Source of the DNA: Proteobacteria bacterium SG_bin9
Lineage (GTDB): Bacteria; Pseudomonadota; Alphaproteobacteria; Rhizobiales; Xanthobacteraceae
DNA length: 64,000 bases
Assembly (NCBI GenBank): GCA_002083525.1
Contig: LWDM01000026.1
Location: 176,340-240,339, forward strand
Direction: 5' to 3'
The notes beneath the pieces were generated by a model. That model was not told where the DNA came from, made no database searches, and was given only the letters and a program-made list of their open reading frames with translations. How positions within the stretch are numbered: the first letter of the stretch is position 1; each line of letters begins with the position of its first letter. The translations under genes were made by a program, and so were the position numbers. Below, one piece after another: positions 1 to 7,971 of the stretch.

Positions 1-510
1 TGTATTGGCGTCGACCCGTACTATTTGACGTATCGCGCCGAGAAGGCCGGATATCATCCCGAAATCATTCTCGCGGGCCGGCGTATCAATGACGGTATGG
101 GACAGCGTATCGCGCGTGAGTGCATTCGTGGTCTGCTCAAGCGCAAGGGAAGCGGCGGTATCGTCACCGTGCTCGGCCTGACCTTCAAGGAAGATGTGCC
201 CGATACTCGCAATTCCCGCGTGGTCGACGTCATTCGCGAATTGGAGTCGTTCGGTCTCAAGGTACAGGTCTGCGATCCGATGGCCGATCCGCGCGATGCG
301 ATGCATGAGTATGGCGTGTCGCTTCGCCGGCCCGATGAACTTGAAGCCGCGGACGCCGTGATCCTGGCTGTGGGCCATAAATCGTATGTCGATGCCGGCT
401 GGCCGATGATCCAGAAGCTGCTTGCAGGGGGGCGGGGGCTCGTTCTCGATATCAAGCACAAGCTGAACCGGACCACGGTTCCGGAAGGGATTGAGTTGTG
501 GCGAATCTAA
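1..510 (+). CDS. UDP-sugar dehydrogenase, C-terminal part (TviB/WbpA-like), truncated by window edge
   Basis: The reading frame is open from base 1, so only the last ~169 residues are present. The visible part starts in the central UDPGDH domain with a Cys-Ile-Gly-Val-Asp-Pro segment (probable end of the catalytic Cys motif). It continues with GRRINDGMG and the C-terminal UDP-binding domain (TVLGLTFKEDVPDTRNS, residues ~56-72 of the fragment). This pattern fits NAD-dependent UDP-N-acetylhexosamine 6-dehydrogenases of the TviB/WbpA branch, which oxidise UDP-GlcNAc or UDP-GalNAc to the uronic acid for surface polysaccharides. The stop overlaps the next gene by 13 bases, which implies translational coupling. 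The substrate is inferred; a UDP-glucose dehydrogenase cannot be excluded without the N-terminus. Confidence 0.8.
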   Translation, partial: CIGVDPYYLTYRAEKAGYHPEIILAGRRINDGMGQRIARECIRGLLKRKGSGGIVTVLGLTFKEDVPDTRNSRVVDVIRELESFGLKVQVCDPMADPRDAMHEYGVSLRRPDELEAADAVILAVGHKSYVDAGWPMIQKLLAGGRGLVLDIKHKLNRTTVPEGIELWRI

Positions 511-1538
511 CGCAGTCCGGCAAGGACGAGAGCCCCATCCTCGTTACCGGCGCCGCCGGCTTCATCGGTTTCCACGTCTCGCAGCGATTGTTGCAAGCCG
601 GCCGTAAGGTCGTCGGTGTCGACAGCATCAACAATTACTACGATCCGTCTCTGAAGGAAGCACGGCTCGATATCCTCAAGAACGACCCGTCGTTCACGTT
701 CGTCAAGCAGGACCTCGCCGACCGTCCGGCGACTGCGGAGCTATTCGCGCAGTATCGCTTTTCGCGGGTGATCCATCTCGCTGCACAAGCAGGCGTGCGT
801 TACTCGATCGAGAACCCGCACGCCTACATCGACGCTAACCTGCAAGGCTTTACCAACATTCTCGAAGGCTGCCGTCACAACGGTTGCGGCCACTTGCTCT
901 ATGCGTCGTCGTCGTCGGTCTATGGCGCTAATACCAAGCTGCCATTCAGCGTGCACGACAACGTCGACCATCCGATCAGTCTTTATGCTGCGACGAAAAA
1001 GGCGAATGAGCTGATGGCCCACACGTACAGCCATCTCTATCGGTTGCCGACGACAGGCCTTCGCTTCTTCACCGTCTACGGCCCGTGGGGCCGGCCGGAT
1101 ATGGCGATGTTCCTGTTCGCAAAGGCCATCACGGAAGGACGGCCGATCAAGCTGTTCAACCAGGGTAACATGCAGCGTGATTTTACGTACATCGACGATA
1201 TCGCCGAAGCGATCTTCCGTCTGACCGATCGTCCGCCGCAAGGCAATCCGAATTGGTCCGGAGCCGAGCCGGATTCGGCGACGAGCCTCGCGCCCTGGAA
1301 GGTTTACAATATCGGCAACAACAATCCGGAACAGTTGCTCGACGTGGTCGCGTTGCTGGAGAAGGAGTTCGGCAAGCCGGCGCAGCGCGAGCTGCTACCG
1401 ATGCAGCCGGGCGATGTACCCGCGACCTATGCCGACATCGAAGACCTCGCTCGCGACATCGGATTTCGCCCGAAAACATCGATCGCAGACGGTATCGCCC
1501 GGTTCGCAGCGTGGTACCGCGACTATCACAAACATTGA
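498..1538 (+). CDS. NAD-dependent epimerase, UDP-glucuronate 4-epimerase-like
   Basis: 346 residues, GTG start overlapping the upstream dehydrogenase stop. An extended short-chain dehydrogenase fold is evident from the N-terminal GAAGFIG dinucleotide-binding motif, the ASSSSVYG strand that carries the catalytic Ser/Thr, and the YAATKK catalytic Tyr-Lys motif near residue 163. The NNYYDPSLKEARL segment after the second beta strand is characteristic of UDP-glucuronate 4-epimerases (LspL/CapI family). The probable role is interconversion of UDP-glucuronate and UDP-galacturonate, or of the N-acetylated uronates made by the coupled dehydrogenase, for LPS or capsule. Assignment to the epimerase family is firm; substrate is inferred from the family and from the neighbour. 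Confidence 0.85.
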   Translation: MANLTQSGKDESPILVTGAAGFIGFHVSQRLLQAGRKVVGVDSINNYYDPSLKEARLDILKNDPSFTFVKQDLADRPATAELFAQYRFSRVIHLAAQAGVRYSIENPHAYIDANLQGFTNILEGCRHNGCGHLLYASSSSVYGANTKLPFSVHDNVDHPISLYAATKKANELMAHTYSHLYRLPTTGLRFFTVYGPWGRPDMAMFLFAKAITEGRPIKLFNQGNMQRDFTYIDDIAEAIFRLTDRPPQGNPNWSGAEPDSATSLAPWKVYNIGNNNPEQLLDVVALLEKEFGKPAQRELLPMQPGDVPATYADIEDLARDIGFRPKTSIADGIARFAAWYRDYHKH

Positions 1539-1553
1539 TGCTATGGCAGACTC

Positions 1554-2963
1554 ATGACTCGTATCATTCCTCTCATCATGTGCGGCGGCGCGGGCACGCG
1601 GCTTTGGCCGGCGTCGCGCGAGGGCCGGCCAAAGCAATTCCTGCCGCTGTTTGGTGCGCGCTCGACCTTCCAGGACACCATCGAGCGTGTTTCCGATCCG
1701 GCGCTGTTCGACAGGCCGATCGTCATTACCAATACCGGCTATCGCTTCATGGTGCGTGAGCAACTCGCCGAAATCGGCCGCGAGGCCGATATTCTGCTGG
1801 AGCCGGCACGCCGCGACTCCGGACCCGCGATTGCCGCGGGCGCTGCGTTCGCGCTGACGCGCAGCGAAGATGCGGTGGTGCTGGCGCTCGCCGCCGATCA
1901 CGTCGTTCAAGACAACGCCGCATTCGTCGATGCCTGCCGCAAGGGTCACGCATCCGCCGATGCCGGAAAGATCGTCACCTTCGGCATCCGGCCGGAGCGG
2001 CCGGCGACCGAGTACGGCTACATCCGGCCCGGCGCTGTGATCGATGGCGACGTCAAGGTCGTTGCGAGCTTCGTCGAGAAGCCAGATCCGGCAACCGCCG
2101 CGGGTTACGTCGCGGACGGCTACCTCTGGAACAGCGGCAATTTCATGTTCCGCGCGCAGATGCTGCTCGACGAATATGCCCGCGTCGATGCGGACAGCGT
2201 CGCGACGGTTAGTGCATCGATCGAAAAGGCCGGGCGCGATCTCGGCTTCGTCACGCTCGATACCGACACGTTCTCGGCGGCGAAGCCGATCTCGATCGAC
2301 TACGCGGTGATGGAAAAGACTGCACAAGCGGCGGTCATTCCGGTGTCGTGCGGCTGGTCGGATGTCGGAAGCTGGCACGCGGTCTGGGAGTTGTCGGCAA
2401 AGGATGCGCAGGGCAACGCCGCGCAGGGTACGGCCGTGTTCGAAGACTCGCGCAACTGCAACGTCGCGACCGACAAGTTGCTGGTGGCGCTTGAAGGCGT
2501 CGACGATCTCGTCGTCGTCGCGACGCAGGATGCTGTACTGGTGTCGCGTCAGAAGGATGCCAACGGCCTCAAGCGTCTCGTGACCAAGCTCAAGGGCGTT
2601 GCGCCGCAGGTCACCGAGGATCACATCAAGGTGCATCGTCCGTGGGGTTCGTACCAGTCGCTCGACAACGGCGAGCGCCACCAGGTCAAGCGCATCATAG
2701 TCAAGGCGGGCGGCCGTCTGTCGTTGCAGAAGCATCACCATCGCTCCGAGCACTGGATCGTGGTGCGCGGCGCCGCCCTCGTCACCGTCAACGAGATGCA
2801 GAAGGTCGTACATGAGAACGAGTCGATCTACATCCCGATCGGCGCTGTCCATCGCCTCGAGAACCCCGGCAAGATCCCGCTGGAACTGATCGAGGTCCAG
2901 ACCGGCAGCTACCTCGGCGAGGACGACATCGTCCGGCTTGAGGACGACTATCGCCGCTCCTGA
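1554..2963 (+). CDS. manC: Mannose-1-phosphate guanylyltransferase / mannose-6-phosphate isomerase
   Basis: 469 residues, the normal length for bifunctional type II PMI-GMP enzymes. The N-terminus has the nucleotidyltransferase signature CGGAGTRLWPASR followed by PKQFLPL. The C-terminal cupin carries the isomerase signature (VKAGGRLSLQKHHHRSEHWIVV, around residues 382-403), with its metal-binding His/Glu. The product makes GDP-mannose from fructose-6-phosphate via mannose-6-phosphate, provided a phosphomannomutase exists elsewhere. It starts 15 bases after the epimerase gene on the same strand, consistent with one polysaccharide transcription unit. High certainty. Confidence 0.93.
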   Translation: MTRIIPLIMCGGAGTRLWPASREGRPKQFLPLFGARSTFQDTIERVSDPALFDRPIVITNTGYRFMVREQLAEIGREADILLEPARRDSGPAIAAGAAFALTRSEDAVVLALAADHVVQDNAAFVDACRKGHASADAGKIVTFGIRPERPATEYGYIRPGAVIDGDVKVVASFVEKPDPATAAGYVADGYLWNSGNFMFRAQMLLDEYARVDADSVATVSASIEKAGRDLGFVTLDTDTFSAAKPISIDYAVMEKTAQAAVIPVSCGWSDVGSWHAVWELSAKDAQGNAAQGTAVFEDSRNCNVATDKLLVALEGVDDLVVVATQDAVLVSRQKDANGLKRLVTKLKGVAPQVTEDHIKVHRPWGSYQSLDNGERHQVKRIIVKAGGRLSLQKHHHRSEHWIVVRGAALVTVNEMQKVVHENESIYIPIGAVHRLENPGKIPLELIEVQTGSYLGEDDIVRLEDDYRRS

Positions 2964-3026
2964 GACTCCCGTTGCGGCCCAAGGGCAGGGGGCGTAGAAC
3001 GCTTTGACACATCCCGGAGCCTGCCA

Positions 3027-3779
3027 ATGGCCGTCGATCTCAAGTCGCTGAAAGTCAAACTGTTCACCGATGGCGCCGACAAGGCGCAAATCGTTGCGAT
3101 GGCCAAGAACGCCTGGATTTCGGGCTTCACCACCAATCCGTCGCTGTTGAAGAAGGCCGGCGTCACCGACTACGTCAAATACGCGCATGAGCTCGTGGCG
3201 GCGGTGCCCGACCGGCACATCTCGTTCGAGGTGATCTCGGACGACGAGCAGGAGATGATCGCGCAGGCGCGCTTCATCTCGTCGTGGGGCAAGAACGTTT
3301 ACGCCAAGATTCCGGTGATGACGACGCGGGGTGAAATGCTGTTCGACGCGGTACGCACGCTCTCGCGTGAGGGCATCAAGGTCAACATGACGGCGATCTT
3401 CACCTCCGAGCAGGTGGAGAAGGCGGTGGCTGCGCTCGATGGCGGCGCGCCTGCGTGCGTGTCGGTGTTCGCAGGCCGTCTCGGTGATGTCGGCATCGAC
3501 TATCGCCCAATTGTTGCGGATGCGGTGAAGCGGGCGCGTGCGACGAAGAATGTCGAGATCATCTGGGCGTCGACCCGCGAAGCCTTCAACGTGATTGAGG
3601 CGCACGACATGGGCTGCCATATCGTGACCGCGCCGGCCGATGTGTTGCAGAAGATGCCGGGTCTCGGCACCCAGAGCGGCGAGGATTTGACCTTCGCATG
3701 CGTGAAGGCGTTTGTTGCCGACGCGGCATCCGCCGGCCTGACCCTGCCGCTGCCCGGATCGGCACGCGCGGCCGAGTGA
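3027..3779 (+). CDS. Transaldolase family protein (TalC/FSA-like)
   Basis: 250 residues. The sequence opens with KLFTDGADKAQI and the transaldolase signature GFTTNPSLLKKAGV (residues ~32-45), and has the Schiff-base region YAKIPVM with the candidate catalytic Lys near residue 94. The size falls between short fructose-6-phosphate aldolases (~220) and classical transaldolases (~315). A good CGGAG ribosome-binding site precedes the ATG, 63 bases after manC. Family members transfer dihydroxyacetone or cleave fructose-6-phosphate. Placement beside manC suggests supply of fructose-6-phosphate for GDP-mannose or a related branch, but this is inference. Confidence 0.85.
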   Translation: MAVDLKSLKVKLFTDGADKAQIVAMAKNAWISGFTTNPSLLKKAGVTDYVKYAHELVAAVPDRHISFEVISDDEQEMIAQARFISSWGKNVYAKIPVMTTRGEMLFDAVRTLSREGIKVNMTAIFTSEQVEKAVAALDGGAPACVSVFAGRLGDVGIDYRPIVADAVKRARATKNVEIIWASTREAFNVIEAHDMGCHIVTAPADVLQKMPGLGTQSGEDLTFACVKAFVADAASAGLTLPLPGSARAAE

Positions 3780-3963
3780 GCGGGCTCCTCAACGGGGGCC
3801 GTGCCCCTTGGAATGTCTTGTAAAAACCAGGCATTCGGCGTGTAATTCTTTGAATCAAAACGTGTTTGAGGGCCCCACCGTGATGTTCGCCACTCGCCGG
3901 TTGCCGTGCTAGGAAGCGGCCGGGAATGGCAGTCACGGTTCTGCCATATCGGGGATTTGCTGC

Positions 3964-4971
3964 ATGAGTTCCGGCCAAAAGGCGTCCGCATCGGGCGAGG
4001 CAAAGCTGCGGATCGGTGTCATTGGCGCGGGCGTGATGGGAAGCAACCACGCGCGCGTGCTCGCAGGCCTGCCCGGCGTCTCGCTGACTGGCATCGCCGA
4101 CCCGCTGCAGGCCCATCGCGCGCGCGCCGAGGAGTTTATCGGCTGCCGCACCTTCACCAGCATGGATGAATTGCTCGCGGCCGGCGTCGACGCCGTGACT
4201 GTGGCCGCCCCCACCCACTTGCATCACGAGATTTCGCTCGCCTGCATCGCCAAGGGTATTCACGTTCTCGTCGAGAAGCCGATCGCTTCGACTGTCGAGG
4301 AGGGCGTTGAGATCGTCGAAGCTGCGCGCAAGGCCGGCGTCACGCTGATGGCGGGACACGTCGAGCGCTTCAATCCGGCGGTCGCCGCGATCAAGAACGC
4401 GATCAAGGGCGAAGACATCCTGTCGATCGCCATCACCCGGGTTGGTCCGTTCCCGCCGCGCATGTCGAATGTCGGTGTGGTGATCGACCTCGCCGTGCAC
4501 GATATCGATCTGATCCGCTGGTTCACCGAATCCGACATCATCGATGTGCAGCCGCAACTCTCGAGCGCCGTCGCCGAGCGCGAGGACATCGCGCTGCTGC
4601 AGTTCCGTACCGCCTCCGGCGTGCTCGCGCATATCAACACCAACTGGCTGACGCCGTTCAAGGCGCGCAACGTCACCGTCGCAACCCGCGGCAAATACGT
4701 GATGGGCGATCTGCTGACGCGTCAGGTTACCGAGTGCTTCGGTTTCCAGCCGGACGGCAGCTATTCGATGCGTCATCTCTCGGTCGGTCACGACGAGCCG
4801 CTGCGCGCCGAGTTGCTCGCGTTCATAGACGCCGTGAAGAACGGTTCGACGCCTGCCGTCACCGGCGAGCAGGCCGTCGCCAGCCTCGAGATCGCGATCC
4901 AGTGTCTCCAGGCGCCTGTGTCTGCGGCTGCGTCATCGTCCCGGAAGGGACCGCGCGTCGTCGCCGGCTAA
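3964..4971 (+). CDS. gnnA: Gfo/Idh/MocA family UDP-GlcNAc 3-dehydrogenase, GnnA-like (alternative: WbpB-like)
   Basis: 335 residues. The Rossmann motif is GVIGAGVMGSNHARV (residues ~18-32), and the family's EKPIAST motif with the conserved Lys lies near residues 104-110. The next gene encodes a DegT-type aminotransferase. This ordered pair matches GnnA-GnnB, which oxidise and transaminate UDP-GlcNAc at C3 to give UDP-GlcNAc3N for the 2,3-diaminoglucose lipid A backbone known in Bradyrhizobium and Rhodopseudomonas. The competing reading is WbpB/WbpE, acting on UDP-GlcNAc uronate, supported by the dehydrogenase at base 1. The enzyme class is certain; the choice between the two pathways is inference. 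Confidence 0.7.
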   Translation: MSSGQKASASGEAKLRIGVIGAGVMGSNHARVLAGLPGVSLTGIADPLQAHRARAEEFIGCRTFTSMDELLAAGVDAVTVAAPTHLHHEISLACIAKGIHVLVEKPIASTVEEGVEIVEAARKAGVTLMAGHVERFNPAVAAIKNAIKGEDILSIAITRVGPFPPRMSNVGVVIDLAVHDIDLIRWFTESDIIDVQPQLSSAVAEREDIALLQFRTASGVLAHINTNWLTPFKARNVTVATRGKYVMGDLLTRQVTECFGFQPDGSYSMRHLSVGHDEPLRAELLAFIDAVKNGSTPAVTGEQAVASLEIAIQCLQAPVSAAASSSRKGPRVVAG

Positions 4972-5000
4972 TCCTCCGATCTCTCTGAACTGAAAGTCAT

Positions 5001-6152
5001 ATGAACCAGCATCTTCGTCCAGACCCCGTGCCGTTCATCGATATCGCCGCACAGCGCCGGCGGCTCGGTTCGAAGATCGACGATGCGGTTGCGCGCGTCC
5101 TGACGCATTGCCAGTTTGTCAGCGGTCCGGAGGTTGCTCGTTTCGAGAACGATCTCGCCGCTTATTGCGGCGCCAAGCATGTCATCAGCTGTGCGGACGG
5201 CACCGATGCCATCGTCATGGCCTTGATGGCGAAGGGTGTGGGGCCGGGCGATGCGGTGTTCTGCCCGTCGTTCACTTTCTGCGCCACGGCATCGCCGGCC
5301 GCCCGGGCGGGTGCGACGCCGGTGTTCGTCGATGTCGATGAGGCGACGTTCAACATGTCGGCAGCGTCGCTGCGGAGTGGCATCGCCACCGCGAAGAAGC
5401 TTGGCCTCAAGCCACGTGCCGTGATCCCGGTCGATCTGTTCGGCCAGAGCGCCGATCACGATGCAATCGCGGAGGTGGCGAAAGCCGAAGGTTTGTTCAT
5501 TCTCGACGATGCGGCGCAAAGCTTCGGTGCCCTCTACAAGGGGCGCAAGCTGGGAACGCTGGGTCACGCAACGACGACCAGTTTCTTCCCGGCCAAGCCG
5601 CTCGGGTGCTATGGCGACGGCGGCGCGATCTTCACCGAAGACGACGAACTCGCGAATATCCTGCGGAGCATCCGCGTTCATGGCCAGGGCTCGGACAAGT
5701 ACGACAATGTCAGGCTCGGGATCACGGGCCGGCTCGACACCGTCCAGGCTGCCATCCTGATCGAGAAACTGAAAATATTCGACGACGAGATCGTCGCCCG
5801 CAATGCGGTCGCAGCGCGCTATACCCGCGAACTGAGCGACGTCGTGACCGTGCCGCGTATCGCCGAAGATCGCACGTCGACATGGGCGTCCTACACCATC
5901 CGCCTGCCTGCCGGCGCCGATCGGGATGCATTTGCTGAACAGCTCAAGGCGCAGGGTGTGCCGACGGCGATCTACTACGCCCGCTCGCTTCATCAGCAGG
6001 CCGCCTATCGGCAGTACCCCGTCGCGGGCAATGGCCTCCCGGTGTCGGAAAAGCTGTCGTCCGAGGTCATCAGCCTACCGATGCATCCGTATCTGGATGA
6101 AGCGACACAGGACCGGATCATCAAGGCTGTGCGCGGCGCGCTTTCGGCCTGA
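5001..6152 (+). CDS. gnnB: DegT/DnrJ/EryC1 aminotransferase, GnnB-like (alternative: WbpE-like)
   Basis: 383 residues, the usual length for sugar aminotransferases. The PLP pocket is visible: CADGTDAIVMAL near residue 64, DDAAQSFGA near residues 170-178, and the Schiff-base Lys in SFFPAKPLG near residue 198. It follows the oxidoreductase gene by 29 bases, and the two are almost certainly co-transcribed. The product would transfer an amino group, normally from glutamate, to the 3-keto sugar nucleotide made by the neighbouring dehydrogenase. In a GnnA/GnnB pathway this yields UDP-GlcNAc3N for amide-linked acylation of lipid A. Substrate assignment is inference; the fold and co-factor assignment are firm. 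Confidence 0.75.
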   Translation: MNQHLRPDPVPFIDIAAQRRRLGSKIDDAVARVLTHCQFVSGPEVARFENDLAAYCGAKHVISCADGTDAIVMALMAKGVGPGDAVFCPSFTFCATASPAARAGATPVFVDVDEATFNMSAASLRSGIATAKKLGLKPRAVIPVDLFGQSADHDAIAEVAKAEGLFILDDAAQSFGALYKGRKLGTLGHATTTSFFPAKPLGCYGDGGAIFTEDDELANILRSIRVHGQGSDKYDNVRLGITGRLDTVQAAILIEKLKIFDDEIVARNAVAARYTRELSDVVTVPRIAEDRTSTWASYTIRLPAGADRDAFAEQLKAQGVPTAIYYARSLHQQAAYRQYPVAGNGLPVSEKLSSEVISLPMHPYLDEATQDRIIKAVRGALSA

Positions 6153-6190
6153 TTTCGGCGTTTTTCTGGCCTGCTGCCTAGGCTAGAAAA

Positions 6191-6265
6191 CTAGTGGTCC
6201 GATCCTGACATTCGCCTCGAGTTCAGCGGTCGCTCCTGCGAATGTCAGGATCGAAAGACCACTAG
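6191..6265. repeat. Palindromic repeat, copy 1 (long interrupted inverted repeat)
   Basis: Left arm 6191-6215 begins CTAGTGGTC and ends TGACATTCGC. Right arm 6238-6265 begins GCGAATGTCA and ends GACCACTAG. The arms pair over 25 bases except for an extra AAA in the right arm (6254-6256), and the loop is 22 nt (6216-6237). The same TGACATTCGC core occurs in the adjacent copy. The element fills the gap between the aminotransferase gene and murJ. It resembles non-coding palindromes dispersed in Bradyrhizobium-type genomes; family membership is from memory. Confidence 0.8.
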
Positions 6266-6278
6266 CAAATTTAAGATT

Positions 6279-6356
6279 CTAGTGGAGTTTTGGATTTGAC
6301 ATTCGCATCATGAGTCGCCGCGAGGTAGTCAGCGAATGTCAAATCCACTCCACTAG
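6279..6356. repeat. Palindromic repeat, copy 2 (overlaps murJ leader)
   Basis: Left arm 6279-6306 begins CTAGTGGAG and ends TGACATTCGC. Right arm 6332-6356 begins GCGAATGTCA and ends CTCCACTAG. Pairing is complete over 25 bases apart from an extra TTT in the left arm, the mirror image of the AAA bulge in copy 1. The loop is 25 nt (6307-6331). The element ends 4 bases before the likely murJ start codon, so murJ's leader and ribosome-binding region lie inside or next to it. Confidence 0.8.
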
Positions 6357-6360
6357 ATCG

Positions 6361-7887
6361 ATGCTGGGACGCATTTTCACCGTCGGCGGATTTACGCTGC
6401 TCTCGCGGCTCACGGGCTTTGCCCGTGACATCATGCTGGCGGCGATCCTCGGCGCCGGCCCGATCGCAGACGCGTTCTTTGTCGCACTGCGGCTTCCCAA
6501 CCATTTCCGGGCAATCTTTGCGGAAGGCGCGTTCAACGCAGCCTTCGTGCCGGCCTATGCGCACGTCCATGGCAGCGGCGGTGATACATCGGCGCGGCTG
6601 TTCGCCAACCGCATCTTCACTCTGCTCTTGATCGTGCAGGTGATCCTTCTGGCCGTCGCGTGGCTGTTCATGCCGCAGCTGATCCGCGTTCTGGCGCCTG
6701 GCTTTGCCGACGACCCGCAGCGCGGTGAGCTCGCCGTGACGCTGACGCGGATCACGTTTCCCTATCTGCTGCTGATCACGCTGGTGACGCTCTACAGCGG
6801 CATGCTCAACGTGATGCACCGCTTCGCGTCGGCGGCGGCCGCACCGATCCTGCTCAACATCTCGATGATGACGGCGCTGGCGCTCGCGGTGTTCTTCCCG
6901 ACCGCAGGCCACGCGGCGGCATGGGGCGTGCTCGTCGCTGGCGTGCTCGAATTCCTGCTGCTCGCAGGCGACGCCAAGCGCAACGGCATCCTGCCTGGGT
7001 TCTCAAAGCCGAAGCTCGACGAGGACGTGCGCGGCTTCTTCCGTGCGCTCGGGCCCGCGACCCTGGGCTCAATGGGCACGCAAGTGGCGCTGTTCGCCGA
7101 CACCATCATCGCGACCTTCCTCGCGGCCGGTGCGCTGTCCGCGCTCTACTATGCGGACCGGCTGAACCAACTGCCGATCGGCGTCATCGGCATCGCTATC
7201 GGTACGGTGCTCTTGCCGGAGATGTCGCGGCAGCTCACATCCGGCGACCGCGCCGGAGCGATGGCCTCGCAGCGCAAGGCGTTCGACTTTACGCTCCTGT
7301 TTTCCGTGCCGTTCGTCGCGGCATTCCTGACGGTGCCGGACGTGATCATGCGCGCGATGTTCGCGCGCGGCGCCTTCACCAAGGCCGACGCTGCTGCAGC
7401 AGGCGCAACGCTTGCGGCCTACGCGGTTGGGCTGATCCCGTTCGTTCTCATCCGCAGCGCGGTTGCGACATTTCTCGCACGCAAGGATACGGCGACGCCG
7501 ATGAAGGCGGCGCTGGCCGGCGTCGCGGTCAACGTCACGCTGAAGATCGCGCTTGTCGGCGCGCTGGCGCAGATCGGGCTGGCGCTTGCCACCGCCATCG
7601 GCGCGTGGGTTAACCTGCTGCTGGTGATTGGTCTCGCCATTCGCGGCGGTCACCTTGAGGTCGATGGCGCGTTCGCGCGCTCGCTCGACAAGTTCGTGAT
7701 TGCGGGCGTTGTCCTGGCCGCGGCGCTGTGGGGCGCGGAGCGGTGGCTTGCCGGGACCTTGCAGGGGATCGCGCTGCGCGAGGAGGCGACGCTTGGTATC
7801 CTGATCGTGATCGGTGCCATCGTCTATGGCGTGCTTATCATGCTCTTGTTTGGCAGGCGCTGGCTGACCACATTAATTCGGCGGTAA
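6361..7887 (+). CDS. murJ: Lipid II flippase MurJ
   Basis: 508 residues from the ATG at 6361. The N-terminus MLGRIFTVGGFTLLSRLTGFARDIM is the standard start of the MviN/MurJ family, with many hydrophobic segments (about 14 expected) over the whole length. Signature stretches include LRLPNHFRAIFAEGAFNAAFVPAY (residues ~47-70) and YYADRLNQLPIGVIGIAIGTVLLPEMS. The protein flips lipid-linked peptidoglycan precursor across the inner membrane. The frame can be extended to an ATG at 6310, but those 17 codons fall in palindromic repeat copy 2 and look unlike the family, so 6361 is preferred. No strong Shine-Dalgarno sequence is visible before it. Confidence 0.94.
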   Translation: MLGRIFTVGGFTLLSRLTGFARDIMLAAILGAGPIADAFFVALRLPNHFRAIFAEGAFNAAFVPAYAHVHGSGGDTSARLFANRIFTLLLIVQVILLAVAWLFMPQLIRVLAPGFADDPQRGELAVTLTRITFPYLLLITLVTLYSGMLNVMHRFASAAAAPILLNISMMTALALAVFFPTAGHAAAWGVLVAGVLEFLLLAGDAKRNGILPGFSKPKLDEDVRGFFRALGPATLGSMGTQVALFADTIIATFLAAGALSALYYADRLNQLPIGVIGIAIGTVLLPEMSRQLTSGDRAGAMASQRKAFDFTLLFSVPFVAAFLTVPDVIMRAMFARGAFTKADAAAAGATLAAYAVGLIPFVLIRSAVATFLARKDTATPMKAALAGVAVNVTLKIALVGALAQIGLALATAIGAWVNLLLVIGLAIRGGHLEVDGAFARSLDKFVIAGVVLAAALWGAERWLAGTLQGIALREEATLGILIVIGAIVYGVLIMLLFGRRWLTTLIRR

Positions 7888-7971
7888 AGCGGTTTGCGCG
7901 GCGGTCCGATCCGCTGCAGAATATCCCACCAGAAGCAGACGATCTGCATCAGAAAACAGTTCGGAGTGACA

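Noticed and set aside
1395..3620. 741-codon open frame on the minus strand across manC and the transaldolase gene
   Set aside because: It is the antisense of two clear genes. The translation is Arg/His/Asp-rich with no domain signature. Long antisense frames are common at this GC content.
6310..6360. Upstream in-frame ATG for murJ, adding 17 residues
   Set aside because: The added codons lie in the loop and right arm of a palindromic repeat and do not resemble MurJ N-termini. The ATG at 6361 gives the standard start.
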